Shown: positions 7,529-14,660 of the stretch, one piece after another
How the letters are laid out: each line of letters begins with the position of its first letter
Position numbering within the stretch: the stretch's first letter is position 1
Assembly: GCA_964445375.1 (NCBI GenBank)
Contig: CAYUKO010000055.1
Coordinates: 1 to 22,962 of the forward strand
Reading direction: 5' to 3'
DNA from: COE1 sp964445375
GTDB taxonomy: Bacteria > Bacillota > Clostridia > Lachnospirales > Lachnospiraceae
DNA length: 22,962 bases
The notes under the pieces: model-generated
What the model saw: the letters and a program-made list of their open reading frames with translations, nothing else
Told to the model about the DNA's origin: nothing
Databases searched by the model: none
Program-made: the position numbers and the translations under genes

Positions 7529-8326
7529 ATGGAGAAGAAGGTCCCAGAGAGGAAAGTAAGCCTGCGTGATGAGGACATATTTTATGTCTATGACAAGAGA
7601 ATTAACAAGTGTATTAAGGAAGATTGTGAAGGAATCGTAAAGTATGGTCTGGTTCTTCGTGTCAGTATGGCGGAAGAAGAAACCTGTAATTGTTTTGAAT
7701 GTAATAAGTGCCATATGAAATACACACCATATCCGAATTACGTCAGATTAACCAAGACGGATATGCTTACTATTTATAACAAGGATGAAGTTGATGCACG
7801 TGACCGTAAGCGTGCGGAGGATGCACTGAAACAGGCTGCCAGAGATAAGAGAAAACAGCAGGGACGCAGATTTACTCCGAAGAGAGATACGGATCAGGGA
7901 ACAGAAGGCAGATCGTATGAGCGTAAGCCATATGCTCGCAAATCGTATGAGCGTAAGTCATATGAGAATAAGTCATATGAAAACAAGCCATATGAGAAAA
8001 AAGCATATGAAAAAAGAACATACGAAAATAAGCCATATGAAAAAAAAACGTATGAACATCGTTCTTATGAGAAAAAGCCGTATGAACAAAAATCATATGA
8101 ATCAAGATCATTTGATAGGAAGTCGTATGACAGAAAGCCATATGACAGAAAGCCATATGATTCAAAGAGAAGTAGTTACAATTCGAACGCTAAGAGAACC
8201 AATGAAGGAAATGGTGGTAATGGCGAGAGAAGAAAGAGCAATATTGTAATTACGAATGGTAATTATAGAAAACCTTATTCTGATCAGAAGAGAAGCTATG
8301 GTTCTTACAAAAACAGATATGAATAG
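7529..8326 (+). CDS. Cys-cluster protein with 17 tandem Tyr-centred pentapeptide repeats
   Basis: I do not recognise this 265-residue protein. It has three parts. Residues 1-90 hold six cysteines (28, 33, 53, 55, 58, 61) spaced CxxxxC and CxCxxCxxC, which suggests a small zinc-binding fold. Residues 90-128 are a very basic, Lys/Arg/Gln-rich linker. Residues 129-213 are 17 uninterrupted copies of a pentapeptide of the form [SPAT]-[YF]-[EDA]-x-[KR] (SYERK, PYEKK, SYDRK and so on). The tail is also basic and rich in Asn, Gly and Tyr. The whole C-terminal two thirds should be disordered and strongly positive, as in proteins that bind nucleic acid or condense. There is no signal peptide or membrane segment. 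The ribosome site is AGGAAGG before ATG 7529. It has its own promoter. Binding RNA or DNA is inference from composition only. Confidence 0.85.
   Translation: MEKKVPERKVSLRDEDIFYVYDKRINKCIKEDCEGIVKYGLVLRVSMAEEETCNCFECNKCHMKYTPYPNYVRLTKTDMLTIYNKDEVDARDRKRAEDALKQAARDKRKQQGRRFTPKRDTDQGTEGRSYERKPYARKSYERKSYENKSYENKPYEKKAYEKRTYENKPYEKKTYEHRSYEKKPYEQKSYESRSFDRKSYDRKPYDRKPYDSKRSSYNSNAKRTNEGNGGNGERRKSNIVITNGNYRKPYSDQKRSYGSYKNRYE
7913..8167 (+). repeat. 17 x 15-bp tandem coding repeat
   Basis: Seventeen consecutive 15-bp units, all in frame, encode the pentapeptide array of the gene at 7529. Most units carry a TATGA core, often inside the palindromes TCATATGA or CATATG. Synonymous and conservative differences between units show that the array is not freshly duplicated. 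The repeats also keep the reverse strand open, which creates a spurious minus-strand frame. Confidence 0.9.
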
Positions 8327-8336
8327 GATTATTATG

Positions 8337-8369
8337 TGTGCCTTTGCTATGGTCTATAGTGAAGGCACA
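8337..8369 (+). other. Intergenic hairpin between the Tyr-repeat gene and the RyR gene
   Basis: An 8-bp stem TGTGCCTT/AAGGCACA (8337-8344 and 8362-8369), with a further CTAT/ATAG pairing inside. No run of T follows, so it is a poor terminator; it may protect an mRNA end, mark a processing site, or attenuate transcription into the next gene. Confidence 0.5.
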
Positions 8370-8405
8370 TTCTATGTTAAGTAGAAATCAGGGAGAGTTA
8401 TTGAG

Positions 8406-9866
8406 ATGAGGGACAAGAGAAAGTTAAAGTTGTGTGTAAAGGCGTTGTTGTTCTTTACGCCTTTTATTGTTGGTAGTATAGGATATTTAAAGTCAGGCGA
8501 AGGGCTGAGCCAATCGTTATATAGTGCCATAGGGTTATATTTGTTGGATTTTTATGGAGAAGAATGTAATCGTCTGCTGGAATTTGCAAGATGGACAGCA
8601 CCAGTTATGTCTGCCAGTGGTATCTTTTTAATCTTAAAGAGTTTGGCACAGAGAACAAGAGATTTTATTCTTTGCCTTTTTGGAAAAGCAACTGCTATCT
8701 ATTGTGAAGATGAAGTTCGTCAGATTCTTGGGGAAAATATTAAAAATAGTGTAATTGGAAGTAAGGAAAATGTTCACGCAGGAGTAAAAGATAATATTAT
8801 TATGCTTTCCGATGATATGGAAAGTTTGAACTTTTACTATACGAATCAGAAAAAATTTGAGAATAGTAATGTTTATTTACGATTAGAACAGATAGACTCC
8901 TTTTTGTTAAAAGAAAATAGAATAAAATTTTTTAACGAAACGGAATTGATTGCAAGAAACTATTGGAAAGAACACAATCTTTTGAAGTATCTGCATGATG
9001 ATAGTATGAATATAAAAATTGCGATTATCGGCTTTGAACAATTGGGGCAGAAACTGCTAAGTTTTGGGCTTATGAATAATATTTATGCTAGGAATCAGAA
9101 GATAGAGTATCATGTCTGGGGTGACAGCTCTGCATATGAGAATGTGTTTTCACAGATTGATTTTATGAATGGAGACTTTGTTACATATCATGGTGATGAT
9201 TGGTCAAAGGATTTGAACAGTCTTGGAGAGTTTGACAGGGTAATTGTAACACAGGAGAATCAGCTTGAGCTTGTACAGGCGCTGTTATATATCTGCATGA
9301 ATGCCGAAATTGATTATTACAATAAGGGAGAAGCGATGCTTGAAAACATATTTGCAGGTAGTCGTCTCCGGGCTTTTGGAGCACAGGCAAATATTCTGAC
9401 CGAGAAGAATATTATGAGTGAAGAACTTTGCAGGTTTGGTATGGAGCTGAATTACGCATATTATAAACAATATGCGAAAGAGAATGTCGATGTTGAGCAG
9501 AAAGAAACGGTGATGAAAGAACTGTGGGAGTCATTGGATGGTTTTACAAAAGCGTCTAATATTGCATCAGCAGACTATCATGAAATTCGCTTAATGATAC
9601 TTGATCTTCTGGGAAAACAGAATGATGATTTCTCTGAAGATGAGAAAAAATGGTTGAGTAAGGCGGAGCATATACGCTGGAGCAGATTTCACTTGTTGAA
9701 TCATTGGACATATCAGCCGGAAGAAAACGGACAGACCAAGAATAAAGAAAAGAGAACCCATAGTTGCTTAATACCGTATGAAGAACTGAGTGAGAAGGAA
9801 AAGGAGAAAGACTGGGGCTCTGTTTTAACTTTAATGTCATTAAAAAATTTGAATCGTTATCAGTAA
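8406..9866 (+). CDS. Membrane protein with TrkA-like Rossmann regions and a C-terminal RyR domain
   Basis: A 486-residue protein with two likely N-terminal membrane segments (about residues 10-28 and 62-80). These are followed by a cytoplasmic part with a nucleotide-binding-like Rossmann region (IKIAIIGFEQLGQKLLSFGLMNN, about residue 200 onward), which resembles the TrkA-N/RCK domains of potassium channels and transporters. The C-terminal 90 residues match the RyR domain, first described in ryanodine receptors: AEHIRWSRFHLLNHWTY, then KRTHSCLIPYEELSEKEKEK. In prokaryotes this domain is found on various signalling and TrkA-type proteins, and its ligand is not known to me. GGGAGAG supports ATG 8406. 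A ligand-gated ion channel or a membrane stress sensor is plausible but inferred. The stop codon overlaps the -35 of the spoIVA promoter. Confidence 0.75.
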   Translation: MRDKRKLKLCVKALLFFTPFIVGSIGYLKSGEGLSQSLYSAIGLYLLDFYGEECNRLLEFARWTAPVMSASGIFLILKSLAQRTRDFILCLFGKATAIYCEDEVRQILGENIKNSVIGSKENVHAGVKDNIIMLSDDMESLNFYYTNQKKFENSNVYLRLEQIDSFLLKENRIKFFNETELIARNYWKEHNLLKYLHDDSMNIKIAIIGFEQLGQKLLSFGLMNNIYARNQKIEYHVWGDSSAYENVFSQIDFMNGDFVTYHGDDWSKDLNSLGEFDRVIVTQENQLELVQALLYICMNAEIDYYNKGEAMLENIFAGSRLRAFGAQANILTEKNIMSEELCRFGMELNYAYYKQYAKENVDVEQKETVMKELWESLDGFTKASNIASADYHEIRLMILDLLGKQNDDFSEDEKKWLSKAEHIRWSRFHLLNHWTYQPEENGQTKNKEKRTHSCLIPYEELSEKEKEKDWGSVLTLMSLKNLNRYQ

Positions 9867-9892
9867 TAATTTAAAAACCCCTTTCATACAAT
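9864..9892 (+). promoter_or_regulatory. Sigma-E-type promoter of spoIVA
   Basis: TAATAAT (9864-9870), 14 bases, then CATACAAT (9885-9892). This fits the Bacillus sigma-E consensus (KMATATT, 14-15 bases, CATACAnT) at all but one -35 position. The -35 overlaps the stop codon of the upstream gene. Transcription should start near 9899-9900, inside the loop of the terminator hairpin. In Bacillus subtilis spoIVA is a sigma-E gene. Confidence 0.8.
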
Positions 9893-9919
9893 GTTTTAAA
9901 CACGAAAGGGGTTATTTTT
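9876..9919 (+). terminator. Terminator of the RyR gene, enclosing the spoIVA promoter and ribosome site
   Basis: A 10-bp perfect stem (9876-9885 and 9904-9913), 18-base loop, then the T-rich TTATTTTT ending directly at the spoIVA ATG. The 3' arm carries the AAAGGGG ribosome site of spoIVA, and the -10 of the sigma-E promoter begins at the last base of the 5' arm and continues into the loop. Transcripts started at the sigma-E promoter would lack the 5' arm. Confidence 0.82.
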
Positions 9920-11407
9920 ATGGACAATAGTGCAATGAGGGACTTTGACCTATACAATGATATTAGCAAACGTACCGGAGGAGAAGTCTATATTGGTGTA
10001 GTCGGACCTGTGCGGACAGGTAAGTCAACTTTTATCAAACGATTTATGGATGTATTGGTTTTGCCAAAGATAGAAAATGAACATGAAAGACTTCGTACCG
10101 TTGATGAGCTGCCACAAAGCAGTGGCGGGAAGACGATTACGACAACGGAGCCCAAATTCATTCCGAAGGATGCAGCGCAGATAGAAATCTGTGAGGGTGT
10201 GAATGTCAAAGTGCGTCTGATTGATTGTGTTGGATATATGGTTGAAGGTGCAGCCGGTCATATGGAAGAAGATGTGGAGAGAATGGTCAAGACTCCATGG
10301 TTTCAAGAGGAGATACCATTTACACAGGCAGCGGAGCTAGGAACCAGAAAAGTCATACAGGATCATTCTACGATAGGTATTGTGGTTACAACAGATGGAA
10401 GTTTCGGTGAACTTCCAAGGAATGTATATCGTGCGGCGGAAGAGCAGACGATTCTGGAGTTAAAGCATATCGGAAAGCCATTTGTGGTGCTTCTGAATAC
10501 CACAAAGCCTTTTAGCGAAGAGGTTAGAAACGAAGCAAAGGAAATGGAAAAAAGGTATGCAGTAAAGGTGCTTCCGGTTAATGTTGACCAGCTAAAGAAA
10601 GAAGATATTACAAATATTCTAGAGCAAGTAATGTATGAATTCCCGATTTCTGTATTGGAATTCTATGCTCCAAAGTGGATGGATATTATGTCGGTGAACA
10701 ATCCTATGAAGCAGGACATTCTGGAAAGATTAAGAGAAATCATGACAAAGGTGCGTACAGTCAGAGATTTACTGGAACAGGAGATTTCACTGGAAAGCGA
10801 GTATGTGAAACGATGTAAGCTTGACCATGTAAACATTGCAGATGGTACAGCAGCATATCAGATTGAAGCAGATAATCGTTACTACTATGATCTTTTAAGC
10901 TCAATCACAGGAGAACCGATAACAGGTGAGTATCAGCTCATGCAGCTTCTACAGGCACTGGCGGATATGAAGAGGGAATACAATAAGGTTCTAAGCGCTT
11001 TGGAAAGCGTGCGTCAAAAGGGATATGGTGTGGTAACACCGGATAGAAAAGAGATTACACTGGATGATCCGACGTTGATTCGACATGGTAATAAATTTGG
11101 TGTCAAGATTAAGGCACAGAGCCCATCTATACATATGATTAAGGCGAATATTGAGACAGAAATTGCACCAATTGTAGGTACGCAACAGCAGGCACAGGAT
11201 CTGATTCAATATATATCCAGTGCAGAAACCACGAAGGACGGTATCTGGGAAACGAATATCTTTGGAAAAACCGTAGAGCAGCTTGTGAATGATGGAATTA
11301 CCAGTAAGATTTCCATGATTGGTGAGGAAAGTCAGGTAAAGCTGCAGGATACCATGCAGAAAATTGTCAACGATTCTAGTGGTGGAATGGTATGTATTAT
11401 TATTTAA
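9920..11407 (+). CDS. spoIVA: Stage IV sporulation protein A (spore coat basement ATPase)
   Basis: SpoIVA is made in the mother cell and polymerises, with ATP hydrolysis, on the forespore surface to form the base on which the coat is built. The 495-residue product is full length (about 492 in Bacillus subtilis). It shows an N-terminal P-loop GPVRTGKST (about residues 29-37), a Walker B region RLIDCVGYMV, the middle domain, and the conserved C-terminal domain ending GGMVCIII. ATG 9920 follows AAAGGGG and the U-tract of the upstream terminator at good spacing. It appears monocistronic, with its own sigma-E promoter and downstream terminator. It is strong evidence that the organism, or its recent ancestor, makes spores. 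Confidence 0.97.
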   Translation: MDNSAMRDFDLYNDISKRTGGEVYIGVVGPVRTGKSTFIKRFMDVLVLPKIENEHERLRTVDELPQSSGGKTITTTEPKFIPKDAAQIEICEGVNVKVRLIDCVGYMVEGAAGHMEEDVERMVKTPWFQEEIPFTQAAELGTRKVIQDHSTIGIVVTTDGSFGELPRNVYRAAEEQTILELKHIGKPFVVLLNTTKPFSEEVRNEAKEMEKRYAVKVLPVNVDQLKKEDITNILEQVMYEFPISVLEFYAPKWMDIMSVNNPMKQDILERLREIMTKVRTVRDLLEQEISLESEYVKRCKLDHVNIADGTAAYQIEADNRYYYDLLSSITGEPITGEYQLMQLLQALADMKREYNKVLSALESVRQKGYGVVTPDRKEITLDDPTLIRHGNKFGVKIKAQSPSIHMIKANIETEIAPIVGTQQQAQDLIQYISSAETTKDGIWETNIFGKTVEQLVNDGITSKISMIGEESQVKLQDTMQKIVNDSSGGMVCIII

Positions 11408-11412
11408 CAGCG

Positions 11413-11445
11413 AGGGAGCCATTGCTTGTGGCTCTCTTTGTGTTT
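11413..11445 (+). terminator. Terminator after spoIVA
   Basis: Stem AGGGAGCCA/TGGCTCTCT (11413-11421 and 11429-11437, one G-T pair), 7-base loop, followed by a T-rich stretch, 5 bases after the spoIVA stop. Confidence 0.75.
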
Positions 11446-11468
11446 ATAAAAAGTTAACATAATCTATT

Positions 11469-11497
11469 TTGCACATTCTATAAGAGCATGCTATACT
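11469..11497 (+). promoter_or_regulatory. Promoter of the cdd operon
   Basis: TTGCAC (11469-11474), 17 bases, then TATACT (11492-11497), with TG one base upstream of the -10 (extended -10). It lies about 36 bases before the cdd start. Confidence 0.75.
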
Positions 11498-11532
11498 TAT
11501 ATCGTTAATCAAAAGCAGGGAGAATAGCAGGA

Positions 11533-11940
11533 ATGGACAATGGAGAATTGATACGTCTTGCGCTGGAAGCAAGACAGGCAGCATATGCTCCGTACTCTCA
11601 TTTTAAAGTGGGCGCAGCATTGCTGACAAAAGATGGAAAAGTATATAAAGGTTGTAATATTGAGAATGCAGGTTATACACCAACAAATTGCGCAGAAAGA
11701 ACCGCTTTTTTCAAGGCTGTTAGCGAAGGGGAAAGAGATTTTGTGGCAATTGCGATTGTTGGTGGAAAGGGTGAGATGCCGGAGGATTATGCGTGGCCGT
11801 GTGGTGTATGCAGGCAGGTAATGATGGAATTCTGCGATCCGAAGACCTTTCGTATTATTACTGCAATCTCAGAAGAGGAATATATGGACAAGACTTTGGA
11901 AGAAATGTTTCCACACGGTTTTGGACCGGCAAATTTATAG
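11533..11940 (+). CDS. cdd: Cytidine deaminase
   Basis: It hydrolytically deaminates cytidine and deoxycytidine to uridine and deoxyuridine in pyrimidine salvage. The 135-residue product is the small homotetrameric type. It has the substrate segment GxNIENAGYTPTNCAERTAFFKA, in which C-A-E gives one zinc ligand and the catalytic glutamate, and WPCGVCRQVMMEF, which supplies the other two zinc-binding cysteines. The GCAGGGAGAA ribosome site precedes the ATG. It is the first gene of an apparent operon with the MutS-like gene (14 bases downstream) and rnhA. Confidence 0.95.
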   Translation: MDNGELIRLALEARQAAYAPYSHFKVGAALLTKDGKVYKGCNIENAGYTPTNCAERTAFFKAVSEGERDFVAIAIVGGKGEMPEDYAWPCGVCRQVMMEFCDPKTFRIITAISEEEYMDKTLEEMFPHGFGPANL

Positions 11941-11954
11941 GGAGGAAGAACCAG

Positions 11955-13634
11955 ATGGAAGCAATTGTTTTTCTAGGGCTTTGTTTTGTCGTATTTCTGT
12001 ATGTGATGATTCGAGGTGCTATTGATGAAAAGAAAGCAAAACAGAAATATGAGGCATATTTAAGGGCGCAATATGGACAATTTCCGGAACGGGAATACAG
12101 TGAAGAGGATTTTGAAAATATTACAAGATTATTTGCACATAATCCCGGTGAGGAATATCTGGATGATATTACATGGAATGATCTGGATATGAACAGAATC
12201 TTTGGGTTGATGAATCATACCCAGTCGTCCTCTGGTGCAGAATATCTTTATGCGATGCTCCGTAAGCCTTGTATGAATAAGAAGGAAGTAGGAGAACGAG
12301 AACAGCACATATCCTATTTTCAAAAGGAAACAGAGGAAAGAGTCCGTTTACAGATGAAGCTCCATGAGCTTGGAAAATCAGGAAAATATTCTATTTTTGA
12401 TTATTTGGAATATTTGGATACTTTGGGCGAATGTAGTAATAAAAAGCATATCGGTATGCTGATTGCATTATTGATAGCAATTGTTCTTATTTTTATAGAA
12501 ACTTCTTTTGGAGTGATTCTTTTGATTGTGGTAGCCGGTGTAAATATGGTTTCTTATTTGAAGGAAAAGAACACAATTCGACCTTATACCACAAGCCTGG
12601 CTTACATTATGCGTTTGCTGACTTGTGGAAATGCCATTCTGGAAGAATCGTTACAGGAAATGCCGGAATATAAGTCACGTTTGCAGAATGCTGTTACAAG
12701 CCTTGATTTTATTCGAAAGAAATATCGCTATGTTGTTCAGCTGAATACAACCAGTGGCAGTCTGGCTGAGATTGTGATAGAGTATATCAATATGCTGACA
12801 CATATTGATGTGATGCAGTTTAAGCGCATGGTTCGTATGGTGACTGTGAACAAAGATAAGATCTATGAACTGGTAGAAGCAATTGGTTATGTGGATGCCA
12901 TGATTTCAATTGGCGCATTTCGTGCTTCGTTGCCACACTATTGCGAACCAAAGCTTACAGAAGGCAAAGAAGTTGTGTTGCACATAGAAGAAGGCTATCA
13001 TCCGGTACTGAGTAATCCTGTGGTAAACAGTTTTTCACAGAACAGAGGAATGCTTGTTACAGGTTCTAATGCATCAGGAAAATCGACATTTTTGAAAATG
13101 ATAGCGATAAATGCCATTTTAGCACAGACGATTCATACTTGTGCTGCAACAGCTTATGAGGGTGGTTATTATAAAATCTATTCGTCCATGGCATTGCGAG
13201 ATGACCTTGGTGCAGGAGATAGCTATTATATTGTAGAAATAAAAGCGCTCAAAAGAGTTATGGACGCGACAGAAAATATGGGTGAGAATCCGCTGTTGTG
13301 CTTTATTGATGAGGTTCTTAGAGGTACGAATACGGTTGAAAGAATTGCTGCATCCACACAGATTTTGGAAAGTCTTGCAAGACAGGGGATTTATTGTTTT
13401 GCAGCAACACATGATATTGAGCTGACACATTTATTGGCAGATAAATATGATAATTACCATTTTGAGGAAGAGGTTAAGGATGGAGATGTGCTGTTCTCCT
13501 ATTGCTTGAAAAATGGAAGAGCGCAGTCAAGAAATGCTATTCAGCTTTTGAAAGTGATTGGTTTTTCTGACGAAATTACGGAACATGCAGAGAATAGAGC
13601 ACAGAGATTTTTAAGAACAGGTCAGTGGAATTAA
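11955..13634 (+). CDS. Membrane-anchored MutS-like ATPase
   Basis: The C-terminal third is a MutS-type ABC ATPase: Walker A GSNASGKST (about residues 370-378), a signature-like SMALRDDLGAGDSYYIVEI segment, Walker B LLCFIDEVLRGTNTVER, and H-loop ATHDIELT. The front has one N-terminal hydrophobic helix (about residues 4-22) and a two-helix hydrophobic hairpin (about residues 165-205), flanking a MutS-like core; the mismatch-recognition domain I of true MutS is absent. Such proteins form a separate MutS-related family of unknown function, not the mismatch repair enzyme. The frame extends upstream to 11793 inside cdd, but ATG 11955 has GGAGGAAG (11941-11948) at good spacing, giving 559 residues. 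Linked to cdd and rnhA. Confidence 0.85.
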   Translation: MEAIVFLGLCFVVFLYVMIRGAIDEKKAKQKYEAYLRAQYGQFPEREYSEEDFENITRLFAHNPGEEYLDDITWNDLDMNRIFGLMNHTQSSSGAEYLYAMLRKPCMNKKEVGEREQHISYFQKETEERVRLQMKLHELGKSGKYSIFDYLEYLDTLGECSNKKHIGMLIALLIAIVLIFIETSFGVILLIVVAGVNMVSYLKEKNTIRPYTTSLAYIMRLLTCGNAILEESLQEMPEYKSRLQNAVTSLDFIRKKYRYVVQLNTTSGSLAEIVIEYINMLTHIDVMQFKRMVRMVTVNKDKIYELVEAIGYVDAMISIGAFRASLPHYCEPKLTEGKEVVLHIEEGYHPVLSNPVVNSFSQNRGMLVTGSNASGKSTFLKMIAINAILAQTIHTCAATAYEGGYYKIYSSMALRDDLGAGDSYYIVEIKALKRVMDATENMGENPLLCFIDEVLRGTNTVERIAASTQILESLARQGIYCFAATHDIELTHLLADKYDNYHFEEEVKDGDVLFSYCLKNGRAQSRNAIQLLKVIGFSDEITEHAENRAQRFLRTGQWN

Positions 13635-13663
13635 AGAATAGATTAGGTAAGGAAGGGAAGAAT

Positions 13664-14149
13664 ATGTTCGTAAAAATATTTACAGATGGAGCTGCAAGAG
13701 GAAATCCAGAAGGACCAGGTGGTTATGGAACGGTTCTGCAATATGTTGATCCGAAGGGGCAGTTGCATGAAAGAGAATTCTCAGCAGGCTATAAGAAAAC
13801 AACCAATAACCGTATGGAGCTTATGGCAGTGATCACAGGCCTTGAGGCTTTAAAGAAACCGTGTGAGGTGGAAGTGATATCCGATTCTAAATATGTAACG
13901 GATGCTTTTAACCAGCATTGGGTAGATGGCTGGCTTAAACGAGGATGGAAAAACAGTAGTAAGGAGCCGGTGAAAAATATTGATTTGTGGCAGAGACTGC
14001 TTCGTGCCAAAGCCCCGCATCAGGTAAAATTTACATGGGTCAAGGGACATGCCGGACATCCGGAGAATGAAAGATGTGACAGGCTGGCAACAACAGCGGC
14101 AGATGGTGATAACTTACTTGACGATGTTATGGGTGAAGTGGTATTATAA
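13664..14149 (+). CDS. rnhA: Ribonuclease HI
   Basis: It cuts the RNA strand of RNA-DNA hybrids during replication and R-loop removal. The 161-residue product shows the four catalytic acidic residues in order: Asp in FTDGAARGNP, Glu in NNRMELMAV, Asp in VISDSKYV, and Asp in ENERCDRLA, plus the histidine-containing KGHAGHPENE loop. The Gly-rich turn has an extra Glu (NPEGPGG against the usual NPGPGG). The frame extends to 13625, overlapping the previous gene, but ATG 13664 is preceded by GGAAGGGA (13651-13658) and matches the normal family N-terminus. It lies 29 bases after the MutS-like gene. Confidence 0.95.
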   Translation: MFVKIFTDGAARGNPEGPGGYGTVLQYVDPKGQLHEREFSAGYKKTTNNRMELMAVITGLEALKKPCEVEVISDSKYVTDAFNQHWVDGWLKRGWKNSSKEPVKNIDLWQRLLRAKAPHQVKFTWVKGHAGHPENERCDRLATTAADGDNLLDDVMGEVVL

Positions 14150-14220
14150 TAGTTAAGAAGTCAGACAAAACCAAACTTTTTGAATAAATAATACAAAACG
14201 TGGGAAAAGGTGGTAAAAAT

Positions 14221-14373
14221 ATGGCAAATTTTATTGAATTTTTTAGAATGGTATTTTCATATTTGTTTGTCTTTGCTGTAATTATTGTGGTATCGGCAGC
14301 AGGCGCGATTGCGGGAGTTAAGCTTTGGAAACCAAAGCAGAAGGCAGACAGTAATAAGGAATCAGAAGCATAA
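14221..14373 (+). CDS. Small single-pass membrane protein (50 residues)
   Basis: A 50-codon frame starting MANFIEFFRMVFSYLFVF, with one long hydrophobic helix (about residues 8-35), followed by a charged, mostly basic tail KLWKPKQKADSNKESEA. GGTGG at 14211-14215 is a fair ribosome site. A good terminator follows 26 bases after the stop, which supports a real transcript end. It lies 71 bases after rnhA. I do not recognise a function. The topology is a short N-terminus followed by a basic cytosolic tail. Confidence 0.65.
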   Translation: MANFIEFFRMVFSYLFVFAVIIVVSAAGAIAGVKLWKPKQKADSNKESEA

Positions 14374-14398
14374 TTTTTATTTATTTTGTAAAGTATGT

Positions 14399-14428
14399 AA
14401 AGAGATCTCGATTAGGAGGTCTCTTTTT
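14399..14428 (+). terminator. Terminator after the small membrane protein
   Basis: Stem AAAGAGATCT/AGGTCTCTTT (14399-14408 and 14417-14426, one G-T pair), 8-base loop, T-run to 14428. The stretch 14429-14543 that follows holds no gene I can support; it has an A7-CA-T7 tract near 14450. Confidence 0.82.
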
Positions 14429-14543
14429 AGGTTGTTTGTAATGTTCATGTAAAAAAACATTTTTTTCATTTGACAGAATTGCTTTTTGAAAGAATTGTAG
14501 CATTTATATAAATAATTTCAAGGATATCTGTTCAGAGTGTTCA

Positions 14544-14572
14544 TTGACATGTGAAATGGATTCAACTATACT
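14544..14572 (+). promoter_or_regulatory. Promoter of nrdD-nrdG-dut
   Basis: A consensus TTGACA (14544-14549), 17 bases, then TATACT (14567-14572). It predicts a start near 14580 and a leader of about 215 bases. NrdR-like boxes start right at the predicted transcript start. A second TTGACA at 14470-14475 has no convincing -10. Confidence 0.78.
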
Positions 14573-14581
14573 AATATACAA

Positions 14582-14597
14582 ATACAAGATGTTGTGC
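14582..14597 (+). promoter_or_regulatory. Putative NrdR box 1
   Basis: ATACAAGATGTTGTGC agrees at 12 of 16 positions with the published NrdR-box consensus (acaCwAtATaTwGtgt, from memory). It sits just downstream of the -10, where NrdR repressor sites commonly lie. Confidence 0.5.
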
Positions 14598-14612
14598 ATG
14601 AGAATTATAGTA

Positions 14613-14628
14613 ATACAATATAAACACA
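14613..14628 (+). promoter_or_regulatory. Putative NrdR box 2 (half-conserved)
   Basis: ATACAATATAAACACA matches the left half of the NrdR box well and the right half poorly. It starts exactly 31 bases after box 1, the three-turn spacing typical of paired NrdR boxes. That spacing is the main argument for it. Confidence 0.4.
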
Positions 14629-14660
14629 ATTCGGCACACAAAAGATAGTTGTATGAATAA

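Noticed and set aside
7872..8165. Minus-strand and alternative-frame open stretches across the Tyr-repeat array (His/Met-rich)
   Set aside because: They follow from the 15-bp repeat, which repeats the same codons in every frame. No ribosome site or promoter supports them.
7913..8167. CRISPR-like array of short repeats
   Set aside because: The units are directly tandem, 15 bp, in frame with a gene and have no spacers.
11793..11954. Upstream extension of the MutS-like protein
   Set aside because: It overlaps cdd out of frame; ATG 11955 has a strong ribosome site and a normal membrane helix follows.
14470..14500. Second nrdD promoter from TTGACA at 14470
   Set aside because: At 16-18 bases spacing the -10 positions match TATAAT poorly.
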